A DNA stretch of 64,000 bases from Serendipita indica DSM 11827. Taxonomy: Eukaryota; Basidiomycota; Agaricomycetes; Sebacinales; Serendipitaceae. Below the pieces are notes generated by a model. That model made no database searches. It was given only the letters and a program-made list of their open reading frames with translations, and was not told the origin of the DNA. Every line of letters starts with the position of its first letter. Position 1 is the first letter of the stretch. Positions 43,248-57,620 of this stretch are shown piece after piece. Position numbers and translations under genes: made by a program. The stretch lies in contig CAJVGD010000005.1 of assembly GCA_910890315.1 (NCBI GenBank), forward strand, positions 992,001 through 1,056,000, written 5' to 3'.

Positions 43248-44381
43248 ATGGTAAGCCAGCACCGGTGGTTGCTCTAAATATCTGAAATGTCTTTGGAAGT
43301 CCAATCTTGATGACTTGATTCTTTCCGGGGCGTTCAACCAAGCACAAGATGGAACTTCATCCCCGAGGCGCTCACAAGACTCTGGGGATAGTCTGAAATG
43401 GCCGGATGAAGATTTCGAAGCCGGAGATATCAGTAACAAGGACAATTTCGAGGCAACTTTACATCCCCCGCACGAGAGTATAGGGATGGGGCCAGGGCGG
43501 ACAGGCGTCAAAGGCGTTATACGCGATAGAGCGGAAGCGATGGCTCTTGCGCGCGCAAAGCGTTCCTCTGAAATCGCGTCTCTCAATCGACAAATGGAGA
43601 AGACGAGCCTGGCCGCAGGCGGACGAACATGGCAAGAAGACGAGGAGTACCGACGACGACAGCAAGGCATAGATACTATTCGCGAGCGAGGGGAGATTGA
43701 TTTGTCTGGCCTGACCAAGTCCCATGGCTATCTGAGAGAAGTGGGCGCAGCAAATTATGTTCAAGCGGTGGAGGATCCAAACGCGCGAGTGGTGGTGCAT
43801 ATATACGACCCGGTACGCCGCATTATGACCTATTGAGACTATGGTTCATCATCTGAGTCAGTCGTTGGAGCGCTGTTACGACCTGGATGCCACACTTTCG
43901 AGACTCGCCCGGTCCTCGCCCAGCACAAAGTTTATTAGAGTCAAAGCTACTGCTATTGGGTTTGCTCTCAAGAGCTCAAGTGATACAGGTGCACTGGGCG
44001 GATCATCCTCCAAGATTCGGAAGACAAACACGACAATTCTACTAAGCGAGGACACGGACTTCTTCGATGATGAAGATCTAGAGATAGGAGAGGATGCGGA
44101 TGAAGCTGAAGCGGATACAGATATGCTGCCAACGATGCTCGTCTATGAAAAAGGGGAGCTATTGCACACCTGGGTGCGTGTCGACTGGGAAGCTGGACAA
44201 GATGGAGTTGAAAATCTGTTATTCCGGTAAGATGAATCTCCAACCGTCGCGTTTGACCGCTGTGACACGCGTCTGCAGGCATAATCTCATCTCGAGGCGA
44301 TCTCAACCGGGAGCGCAGGGCATCGCAGCGCTGTCAGACGACGAAGAGGATGAAAGGATTAGTCTGTTGGATGTACACTAG
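43248..44381 (+). CDS. Phosducin-like protein (thioredoxin-fold chaperone cofactor)
   Basis: Four exons (43248-43250, 43300-43812, 43862-44226, 44279-44381) give 327 residues. The first coding exon would be the ATG alone, followed by a normal intron (GTAAGC...GGAAG) and then SNLDDLILSGAFNQ, the usual start of fungal phosducin-like proteins. No other ATG opens this frame before the conserved block. The thioredoxin-like domain has VVVHIYDP, LERCYDLDATLSRLARSSPS, TKFIRVKAT and PTMLVYEKGELLHTWVRVDW. The tail is acidic (LSDDEEDERISLLDV). Such proteins help CCT fold beta-subunits and other WD proteins, including in G-protein signalling. Which subtype is not certain. Confidence 0.87.
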
Positions 44382-44477
44382 TTTCATGGCGCATCCGTTA
44401 CTTGGTGTCGCAGGTAGCCAGTGGTGAAACCGCCGTTAAAACTTGGGTCCCGCCGCATCCACTAACACGAATCGATA

Positions 44478-46641
<2,164 letters not shown>

Positions 46642-46940
46642 GCAGGTCGCCATTGTGGTGAGGCATGGATCACATGCCCATTGACTGGATACGACTTCCT
46701 TCCTTGCGGATAAATGACCTTTCTACGTCCCCGTCGCCGCCACTCCCTTTCCAACTTTCTCAACTGGCAGTTTCCGTTCTCAATAGTCTCACGCATCCGT
46801 GCACTTTACGTTAATGAAAATCCGAAATCCTATTCTTCCTCACAGCCGACTCTGGCGTTGAGATTGAGAGCGCGACTGGCTCGGCAGTGTAGCATTTTAG
46901 TCACTCGAAAGTGGACATTGATATGAGAGCGAGCGTAAAG
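46642..46940. other. Convergent 3' regions of alpha-tubulin and the PUB gene
   Basis: About 300 nt, pyrimidine-rich after the tubulin stop. No gene or repeat seen. Confidence 0.45.
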
Positions 46941-48049
46941 CTATGTCGCCTGATTTGCTTCCGTTTCCTTTTCGTCTTCGCGCCTTCCGAGTACGTAACC
47001 GCCCTTTAGAGGCATCCTTGACATGACGGCCTCGTCATATTCGTCGTCCTCGTCTTCATCCCCATCCTCTTGCTCTTGTTCAGGAGCTTCATTAGCTTCA
47101 TCACCTTCAGTAGGCTCGGGCGTTTTCTCTCCAATCGTGCGCCCCGGAGGCCCAGGCCGATAGTCCGCTATTGGAGGACGTTTCGAAGTTGATATTGGAC
47201 GTGTGCCACCCGTTACGCGCGTAGAGCGGGCTTGCTTTTCCATCTCGTCTCTTCGCTTCTTCTCCTTTCTGTTATTGTCAGAGAAATGACAAGTGAATTG
47301 AATGCTACACACCTGTCGTCCTCGTATGCCATCTTGACCTGCAAATAATGAGTTTCATGCATGACGAATATTGCATGACAAACCTTTTGTGCAATCTCTT
47401 TCTGGACTGCCTTGGGGTCTACGCGATTCAGTTTCTCCTGTTCCGCTTTTTGGATTATCCTGTCGAGGGATTCATGGAGGACAGCAGCTCCTATCCGCAA
47501 TCTATTCAAGTTCGCGGGTGTGGCCATAAAGCTGTAGTAGGGCTGGAAATGAATCACCTCGGCCCTGAAGCCCAGCTGTTGTACATTCGAGTCAGTATCG
47601 CAGAGCTTGTTGGAATAAACCACCTACAGCCACTGCATATTCGATAGCGCCTTTAACTTCGACGAGATTCTTCTTTATTAGCGAGTTTGTTGGCTTGAAG
47701 CGCTGATACTTCTCATTATCAGGCTCTCGCAGGAGATTGTCGGCAATGGTGCTGAGCATCTGAAGGGGCGTCAGACCTGCTGGTGGCTAGACAGAAGTCG
47801 TACCTTTAACGTGGCTTCCAGTGTTGCGGGAGATGACCCTCGTGCGATTCCTGGATCGATTAGACGACGAAATTCCTGCCGCGTGTCGCGCTCGAGGACA
47901 AAGCGTCTCTCATCCTCGTCCTCTGGAGCCGCTGACAACGCTCGACGGGCAATCGCTTCTGCAATTGCGTTCCTTGCTGATTCTGGGGCGTGCTGGTCTG
48001 TCGTAGGCTCTTCGAGCTGCATCGTGGAATCTTTGGTGTCGGTAGACAT
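46941..48049 (-). CDS. PUB-domain protein
   Basis: Five exons (48049-47804, 47759-47628, 47575-47384, 47338-47313, 47268-46941) give 307 residues. After an Ala/Glu-rich N-terminus, the PUB fold lies at about residues 75-150: TLKMLSTIADNLLREPDNEK, YQRFKPTNSLIKKNLVEVKG, AIEYAVALGFRAEVIHFQPY. PUB domains bind the C-terminal tail of the p97/Cdc48 ATPase, so this is probably a Cdc48 adaptor. A helical segment then precedes an acidic region (EQEQEDGDEDEDDEYDEAVM). No transglutaminase (PNGase) or UBX domain is present. Fourth exon is only 26 nt. Confidence 0.82.
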
Positions 48050-48212
48050 GATGAGGTTGGGAACAAGACGCCGACTTAAGGGAAGCAATTCGAAGAAATT
48101 GTACTGTCATACTTTTGTGATCGGAGATGAATAATTCCTTGAGATATCAGCTAACTAGCATCACCGACTCTTTCCCAGACCCCCTGGAGCCGACCGCATT
48201 AGCCACAGCAAA

Positions 48213-49298
48213 ATGTCCGACGAGCAAATAGCCAGATCGTCGCCAGTTTTCAACAAGGACGATGCAGACTTTCGTCTAAGATCATCAGACAATGTTCATT
48301 TCGCTGTCCATCGCGTCTTCTTATGCGCTGCCTCTGATGTGTTCAAGGCCATGATTACCATTCCTCAGCCATCATTAACACCTATAACGGAAGTTCCTTG
48401 TGTTGATTTGGCAGAAAATGGCATTACTATCGAACTCTTGTGAGTCGGCCCTTGCCATTCCCCGTGATTCTGCGACAAGCTGACTTGTTTGTCAGGCTGC
48501 AGTTCATCTATCCGATGAAGTCACCATCATACATGAGCTTCAATCAATACATGGAGGTTCTTGAAGCAGCATCAAAGTATGCCGTTGAAGGCACTATTGA
48601 CGCTCTGCGGGTCCTGCTTCTCGCTCCACGAATAGACACAGAACATAAATCACTCCAGGTCCGATCTTCTCTTGCCGAGAGTGACCCACTACGAGGATAT
48701 GCTGTGGCGACCTCGATGGGGTAAGTACCTTCTCCCAAGTTCTGCGGCATATGGCTAATAGTCATATAGTTGGAGTGCAGAAGCTATCCATTGCTCAAAG
48801 CTGACTCTTCGCGAAAGTCTCAGCTCGGTCGTCTCCACCCCTCAAGTTGATGAAATGCCAACGAAACATTACATTCATCTAACGACGTTACACGAATCCA
48901 GAAGAGCATTCTTTAGACGATTATTCGAAGAATTCGACGACGAACCGGCCGAATATCGCGTCAAAAAATGCAAGGAGTGCGGAGAGGATCCGTTAAAGAC
49001 CTGGTGGAATGAGTATATTGCGAGAGCAAGAACTAGCGTCAACGCAAGACCACTAGGTGACAGAGTCTTTGACTTGAGTGTCATGTTTCCACCGGACGAG
49101 AGTTCGGACGACATAAGATGCCCTGCATGCCCCTCCTTAGCTATCCCTATCGAAACTCTATACGCACTGAGCAGGCTACAAAACAAGCTCAATAAGAAGA
49201 GGGATAGTGTGCGTCAAAAGGCAAGTGCCTACAAATGTATACCTCATTGGCTCACACTCTCTTGTCAGTTTTCCCCTACCTTGAGCCATGACTCCTAG
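48213..49298 (+). CDS. BTB/POZ domain protein
   Basis: Three exons (48213-48439, 48496-48720, 48770-49298) give 326 residues. The BTB domain covers roughly residues 10-115: KDDADFRLRSSDNVHFAVHR, VFLCAASDVFKAMI, LLQFIYPMKS and YMEVLEAASKYAVEG. This Agaricomycete BTB type usually acts alone, possibly as a CUL3 adaptor. The C-terminal half contains a cysteine pair cluster (KKCKECGEDP and DIRCPACPSL) that could bind zinc. The last 25 residues look non-conserved, so the final exon may contain an unrecognised intron near 49220. Confidence 0.8.
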
Positions 49299-49518
49299 TC
49301 GATGGCTATATGACTGATATTACGTGACTGTTCATACTCTTCACGGTTTCCTCTGGCTGCTTGATGGCCATGTAAAAGGGTGTGTTCTGGATCAAGCAAG
49401 GCGAGCTATTAGAGCTTTTGTTTCTAGCGTGCATAATAATAAGATATTTCGGTGCTGTGCCGGTCCTTTGAGCATACTCGTCGCCTGCCACACCTTGACG
49501 CCCGCCACATTTCTGAAG

Positions 49519-51075
49519 ATGGATAAGCGCCTTGCAGAACTCGCGACGGTGACCGTGCAAAGAAACAAGGCGCAAGGGTATCAAACTCTTCTCGAGGAAA
49601 ACTTAAAAAACAAGGAGAATGTGATCAAGATTGTGAAGAATGTCGTTACCCAAGATCATGTCGGGCTTGTCATTGGTCGTCAGATCATCTCAGACCTCGT
49701 AAAGGCGCTAGAAACGAAGCAGATCTCGGATGATGATGCGCGACGGGATATTATCCAGCAGACGCTTGAGATTCTCCAACCCAAGGTTGTTAGCTTTGAC
49801 GAGCAGGTATGCTGTTAGTCTGATCGATTCCATAAGATTTACTGAGCGTGTATGCTATAGGCAACGGCTTTGAGACTGCAGATGGCAGACTTTCTCGAGG
49901 CTGATGAGGACTGGACAGGCGCCGCTCGTGTCTTGATGGGCATCCAGCCTGATTCGAGCTCAAAGTATGATCGGTCTGAAACGTTTATCTTGCTCTGAAC
50001 AACTTTGCTGCAGGACGTGGTCAGACGAGGAGAAACTTAGGCTGTATATCCGCATTATTCGTCTTCTCTTGGAGGAGGAGGATTGGGTCCAAGCAGACGC
50101 ATATTACAAACGAGCAACACTCTTCATCAACTCTACACAAGATAGAGAGCTGCAGTTGACGTTTAAGCTTTGCCAAGCGCGTATGAGTGACTTTGGTCGC
50201 AAATTCCTGGAGGCGGCAATGAGATACCACGAATTGAGCTGTGCGACAGGTGAATTGGATGAAGAAGAGTGTAATAACGCCCTGTAAGGACTCATTTAAC
50301 TCGGATTCTATCACTAACGAACATTACCGACCAGTTCTGCCGCAATCACTTGCGCCGTCCTCGCGCCGGCTGGCCCCAACCGCTCTCGAATGCTCGCGAC
50401 ACTCTACCGTGATGAACGAGCCGCCTCACTCGACAATTACAACATGCTGACTAAAATGTTCCTCGACCACATTATTCGGCCTGCCGAAGTACAAAAATTC
50501 GAAAAGACGCTGCGACCGCACCAGCTCGCCAAGATTGCACAATCTGCAAACGACAGGATGGCATCCCGTATGACGGAAGAAGATACGGATACCACCATGG
50601 CCGACGCGGGCGTCGCGGTCTCTACACGAACGGGACCGCAGACGGTGCTCGACAGAGCTGTGATGGAGCATAATATCCTTTCTTGCTCGAATATCTATAA
50701 CAACATTACGTTCTCCGGACTTGGAGCGCTTTTGGACGTTACGCCTGGTGCAGCTGAGACAATGGCCAGAAGGATGATTGAACAAGGCCGACTAAGGGGT
50801 CATATTGATCAAGTCGAGAAGCTTATTTGGTTCGAGGGACCAGAGGAAGATGATGCTCAGGGTAAAGCTGGTGGATTGGGAGACGTCGACCAGAACACGG
50901 AAGAGACGGGTGCACCTTATACGAAGAAGTGGGATCATCAGATCAGGAACACAGCAGCTAGTGTAAGTGAGTTCCTACTGGCAACGTTCAGTCGCTCACT
51001 CAAAGCCAGGTCGAAGACATCGTTCAGAAGCTGGTCGAGAAGGGCTTGGTCCAGCCGTCTATCATCATGGCGTAG
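49519..51075 (+). CDS. COP9 signalosome subunit 4
   Basis: Five exons (49519-49806, 49861-49964, 50014-50283, 50335-50962, 51010-51075) give 451 residues. Diagnostic stretches for CSN4 are DHVGLVIGRQIISDLVKAL, LEILQPKVVSFDEQ, DEEKLRLYIRIIRLLLEEED, RKFLEAAMRYHELS and GPNRSRMLATLYRDERAASL. The PCI domain has LDRAVMEHNILSCSNIYNNI and FSGLGALLDVTPGAAETMAR. Rpn5 is the closest paralogue, but these match CSN4. The signalosome removes Nedd8 from cullins and so regulates SCF and BTB-cullin ligases. An acidic insertion (GPEEDDAQGKAGGLGDVDQN) lies before the last exon. Confidence 0.93.
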
Positions 51076-51266
51076 ATAGCTCACTATTTTACGCAGTCAT
51101 GGCTTAGTCGCATGTCAAGATCGTAAACGTAATTCTGCGAGTAGTGTATACATGATCGAGTCGAAAATTTCGAGGACAACGCGGTGCCACGAATAGATAT
51201 CAAACTCCAATCTGGACAATACGAGACTAACGTCGACCCCTGTTCCACCAGCCATGTGGAAGTACT

Positions 51267-52820
<1,554 letters not shown>

Positions 52821-53225
52821 CGTGGTTAGAGTCCAAGCTTTATGTACCACTTTGGCGAGTTGCAAATGTATAACAAAAGTAGTGATAAAACCACTGTTAA
52901 TTCTCTCTAGCCGCTGTTCTATTACACCCGTTGATCCCTCCGTTGCCGTTGCCATCGAGCGTCTCTTAGACTTGGACCCGTCTGCCTTTGCTGCCTCTGA
53001 GCGTCGCCCGAGTGGCTGCTCACGCCTTGGATTCTTTATTTCTTTTCTACAGCCCTCATTGTAAGCTCAGCCGCCAGAGATTGACGCGTTGCGTTCACAC
53101 ACCGCCCACAGTCCATATAAGCCCCTCGTTTGCGTCCTGATTCTCGCCGAGACACTGCTAGCAGTTCTCCCAAATTCACTCCCTTCTTCTCCTGCATTTT
53201 TCCTAACTTTTCTACCGCACTTCCA

Positions 53226-56200
53226 ATGTCGAATCCACAAGCCACCAGCAGCCCAGGCAGGCCTACCGTACTCAGAGCCTTTACTCTCGGCTCTTCTTCT
53301 GCTCATCATCGTCCAAGAGCTCCATTGTCGCCTCCCGAAACCGAACGAAGCGTCCCCGCGGCTCTCTCCTTGGATCGCGGCTCCGTTGACCGCACGTTAC
53401 ACACCGTAGAGCATGTAGACAAGGAAAGGTTACGAGAAGAGGGCACAACAAGGCATCTCCGTCGCAAACCATCCCTGTCGTATAACCAGCTTCCGGCTCC
53501 TGCCCGGCAACCACCAGCCAGGAAATGGCTACTCGTTGTGACGCCTCCTGGTAGCCTCAATACCGAGCCAGTACTAGGTCATACCTTAGCACACGGCCCT
53601 CCAGGACGATTCCAGAGCGGAATTCTCATGCCTTTGTATTCGACGGTATATCCTTTCCTAACTCTCAGTAGGCTCAAACTTATACTCATTCGCATAGATG
53701 TATGCACAGCTCTCTGCAATTTCTCGAGAGTTCAATTTGCCCAGTATCGTCGGTGTCTGTCTCTACCTCCATGTCAATCAAGCTGGCCTAAATATTGCCC
53801 CACGGATCTCCGACGAGGCATGGCAGTTCCTGTGGGGCCCTTACCTTGGTTCCGATGAAAATTCGCCGGCATTACCAGGTGGCATTCCTGTTTGTGGCCA
53901 AATTGAATTCGACATCGACATTCGCAAAGCTCGATGGTATGACGCATGGGTCAACGGTGTCTCATTGGATACTTCAATACCACCCTCAGTGGCTCACACC
54001 ATGACCCGGTGGTATAACGAACATCGTGAGGCAGGTCACGAGGAAGCTGAAACAGACGGAGCGTCTACCACCCAACGACCGCGACCAATTCTACGGCCAC
54101 TTGCATTGTCTACCCTCCACGAGGCACAAAACAAGACTGCTCAAAAATATCGAGCGATCAATTCCATGGAAGGAGTAGTTGCCGAGTCCATCGGTTCTAA
54201 GCGACATAACAAGCGGCTCTCTCCCGTCATACAAGTAGACGAACCAGCGGTCATCCAGCAACAAAAGGATCTCGACACCCTTGTACGCAACTGGCGAGCA
54301 ACCACCCCCATGGGTCCAGCAATGCCCATCACCGAAGTGGCTGCAGGTTCCGTTCCCGACACGTACGACACCAACATGTTCTCAGATATTGATATGGAAG
54401 ACTACGAATGGGCAGTTTCCTCTACAGGTCCTCCGTCGCAATGGCCGGCGTCGCCCGCCTTTGACCGTCCTCTACGCTCGGTCGACCTCGAAGGTCGTAT
54501 GGCCGGGTCTGTTGCTCTAACTCCGTCGGTAGCGACGTCATTTGGACCAGACGACTCGCTTGCCACGCCAGCCACCTCCAACGTTGTGCGATATCCTTCC
54601 CCAGACATTGCGGGCCGCCTTCTGGAAGACTCGCCACCAACACCCACCACGGCAACATCTTGGGGTGCCCCATCTGTTTGGCCTCTATCGCCACCTACGA
54701 TGACCTACATCCACACGCCGGACGTCGCGGCCAGGGGATACATTTCGGTCCCGAATACTCCTACTACGGCCACCAGCTGGGGAGCTCCATCCGTCTGGCC
54801 TGAAACACCATTCTCCTCATTCAAAGTGCGGACTCCGGATGTCGCCACTCGTATGTACGAGAGTGTGCCTTCAACCCCAACCACCGCCACGAGTTGGGGT
54901 GCGCCCGAGGTGTGGCCCCCGAGCCCTGTCGAGATCTCCCGACCTGCTACACCTGGTATTGCCGACCGAGTTGATGGCGACGAAGAAGAAGTTTTCCGTT
55001 TTGTGTGGCCATTCTATCCATCCGACGAAACCCGACCGTCGAATTCGGTCTGGCCATTCTTTATGCCGGAGTCTCACGAGACGTCTTACATGGGCTGGCC
55101 ATTCTACTCTACCACGGAGAGTCAATGCTATTCGCAAACAATCGAAGCTAGTTCATCGAATGCGCCACTACGGGAAACGCAGAGGAGGACAAGAGATTTG
55201 CAGACGATTTACCGCCAATCAGAAAGCGAGACTACTCCGTCTAGTTTCGCATGGCCCTTCTTCACTGCTAGTCCGTCCGCTGCGTCCGTCAACGAGAGCA
55301 TGACATCCGGAGTTTATCCTCACCTCGTCATTTGTGAGTCAACTGCTTTCTGCGGTTTGAGGATGAAACCGTAGATAGGCATCGCGACCCACGCTGACAC
55401 TGCCGGTTCCAGATCCACCCATTTATCCGAGATTGGAAATATCCTCTGGAATTTCATGTGGCTCGGCCGAGCTTCCCAGGGTTCAAAAGACGCCGTTTGT
55501 TGGAAAAGTTTGCCCTTCCTATGCTTGTGAGCACCCTACTCGTCCTCCTCCCGCCATGCCCACCACAGTTGAGACGATAAGGACACTCGTTGACACTATT
55601 CGTCGCGCAGATCCTGATATACTCATCTACAATGCCGTCGGTGGCTCCCTCTCTTCCCGCAGCGAAACTCTCCCGATGAGCTATGGCCATTTCAATCTTT
55701 ATCCTGATGTCTATCCCTCCATCGTTCCTTATCCACCGTTCTATGAAGCGTGCGTCGAGAAGAAGCCGCCTAGCAGCCCATCCAGCTCAAGCAAGGAGCC
55801 ATTAGGTCTGCCGACCCGTCTGAACTCTCAATATCCACTTTTCGACCTCTGTAAGTCACTTAGACGTGTATTCCTAAGAGTGCTCATCGAGGATCTAGAC
55901 CCGGCTCTCTACCCGTCCATTGTCGTCTATCCCAGTGTCAAGCTAGCAGTGGAGGTGAAATTGAAGGCTGAGCCGATTCAGTCTCTCCATCTCAAGTCGT
56001 GCTATCCGAACCTGGTCATTTATCGCCCCGTTTATCCAGTCTTCGACATCTACCCCGCATGTGAGATTACGAGCACGAAAAGCAAAGAAGAGACCCCAAG
56101 GGACATCAAAGTCACTTTGATGGCAGAGTATCCCAACTTGGTCATCTACCCGGCAGTGTATCCATCAATTGATATCTATCCGGCAGCCAAACTCGATGAA

Positions 56201-57194
56201 TCACAGGCCAGTGGTTCTCAGGAAGCGACGCAACCAGCGGGAGTCCGTATACCGTCACATTATCCAAATTTGGTCATCTACCCTGCGGTATATCCAACGT
56301 TTGACATCTATCCAGCCACAACCGTCACATCGCCTGCGGAAGATCGCGCTCCTTTGCACGCCGGGTCCAAAATGGCTCCTATTCGCCTTCCGGTATTCTA
56401 CCCCAACCTCGACATTTACGCACCTGCTTATCCATACTTCGATATCTACCCCGCGGTCCCGACTCCACCTCTGCGGCAACCCATCGTCCCGAGCTTTTCG
56501 TACCCACACATCGTTATCTATGAGCCGTTGCGTACTATAAACGGAGATGGGAAGGCGGAAACAAAGGCTGTCAATGTTCGACTTGCCCCGAGCTACCCAA
56601 TATTCGACCTGTATCCAGCTGGGTACCCGCACCTGGTCATCTATCCCTCTGTAGCCAAAAGGAGCTCGCTTTCGATATCTGTGCATCTCGGCGAGAGCGC
56701 AAATCGATTGCAAGCGGCTCCTCTAAGTCCGCGAAGGAGCCGACGGACAAGCAATCCGTGGGTTTTGGAGCCATTGCGAACGCAGGGGCACTCTCGAAGA
56801 CTGTCTAATGTGCGAATAGGTGGGTTTGAATACGGTTAATAGTGGCCTTGATGACTAATTAGTAGCAGATCGCGACCTGGTGGCACCTGTTTCGGGCCTC
56901 TCGCGCGCTCAACACCGGACCCGAGAATCGATTTCAGATCTATATCAAGAAGGCATGGATCCAGTACTATCCTCGCTCGAGTCCGCTTCCCAAGCTGTCC
57001 GACGGCAATTCGTCAAAGAGGTAGCCCCTGCCCTTGCCGCCCGAAAAGTGTCATCTGCACGCGTAGACGGCGTCCAATCTTCTCTTCTTGGTCGTGCAAA
57101 GACATTTGCCGCAGCACCTCCTGTACCCGCGATTCCAGTCGAACTGCGCCACAAGCTCTCCTTGACCTCGCTGAGTTCACGCACGAGCTCGTAG
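53226..57194 (+). CDS. Basidiomycete protein with Trp-Pro and Tyr-Pro tandem repeats
   Basis: Exons include 53226-53645, 53698-55333, 55413-55850, 55899-56819 and 56869-57194; a further in-frame intron may lie near 55530-55571. The N-terminal domain (residues 90-230) reads KWLLVVTPPGSL, GHTLAHGPPGRFQSGILMP, MYAQLSAISREFNLPS and RISDEAWQFLWG. I recall it from other basidiomycete hypothetical proteins without a function. Then come three copies of TPTTATSWGAP[SE]VWP at 115-nt spacing (54640-54910), four [VGA]WPF[YF] motifs, and about nine units like YPNLVIYPAVYPxFDIYPA (55300-56660). The tail (residues from 56870) is helical. No signal peptide or membrane segment. Function unknown. Confidence 0.8.
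54638..54915 (+). repeat. Three tandem TPTTATSWGAP(S/E)VWP coding repeats
   Basis: Units begin near 54640, 54758 and 54873, about 115 nt apart. Spacer sequences also share a TPDVA[AT]R motif (HTPDVAARG, RTPDVATRM), so the real unit is about 38 residues. Confidence 0.8.
55300..56665 (+). repeat. Tyr-Pro repeat array (YPxLxIYPAVYPxFDIYPA units)
   Basis: Clear units: CYPNLVIYRPVYPVFDIYPA, EYPNLVIYPAVYPSIDIYPA, HYPNLVIYPAVYPTFDIYPA and FYPNLDIYAPAYPYFDIYPA. Looser units lie around GHFNLYPDVYPSIVPYP, QYPLFDLYPALYPSIVVYP, SYPHIVIYEP and SYPIFDLYPAGYPHLVIYP. Spacers of 15-30 variable residues separate them. Two introns lie exactly inside the repeat, at a Tyr codon (T|AT, T|AC). Confidence 0.82.
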
Positions 57195-57620
57195 GAACCG
57201 AGTTGGTATGCGAGCACTGTTCTGCTTCATAGACGCTGTAGCCGACGGATAGGCCCCGACTACTCTCGGCTGGAGATTCATCAAGGTTCTACGACGGCTA
57301 AATGCATAACGAGCGCTGTCGTGTGTGGTTCTGTTTCGGTGCCTTTCTCGTTCGTTTTTGTATGTTATTTGCCTCGATTAACTTGGTTTCTAATCGAGAA
57401 TTGTATTCCTTCGGCCAATCCTTGTCCGGACTGAGTTGCGTTGATTGACGTTTTGTAGCGGCTTCGCTCGTTGGTCCTGGCCTCGATTTGCTTGTCGCTT
57501 GTCGCCCAGACCTCTGTCGATACAAGAACTTTTCACTAAGAAAATACGCCATAATAACGTCAATCCTTTTCTTTATCACCGTCTTCAAGACGACCGCTGG
57601 CCCCGTTTGAGTGGCCAACA
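57195..57620. other. Intergenic region before the long disordered protein
   Basis: A 173-codon antisense open frame covers 57298-57819, but it has no recognisable sequence and overlaps the next gene's start, so I treat it as chance. Upstream exons of the next gene could lie here, but none is convincing. Confidence 0.4.

Noticed and set aside
49519-51075. Proteasome subunit Rpn5
   Set aside because: First impression from the PCI domain. The blocks RSRMLATLYRDER and LDRAVMEHNILSCSNIYNNI match CSN4 better.
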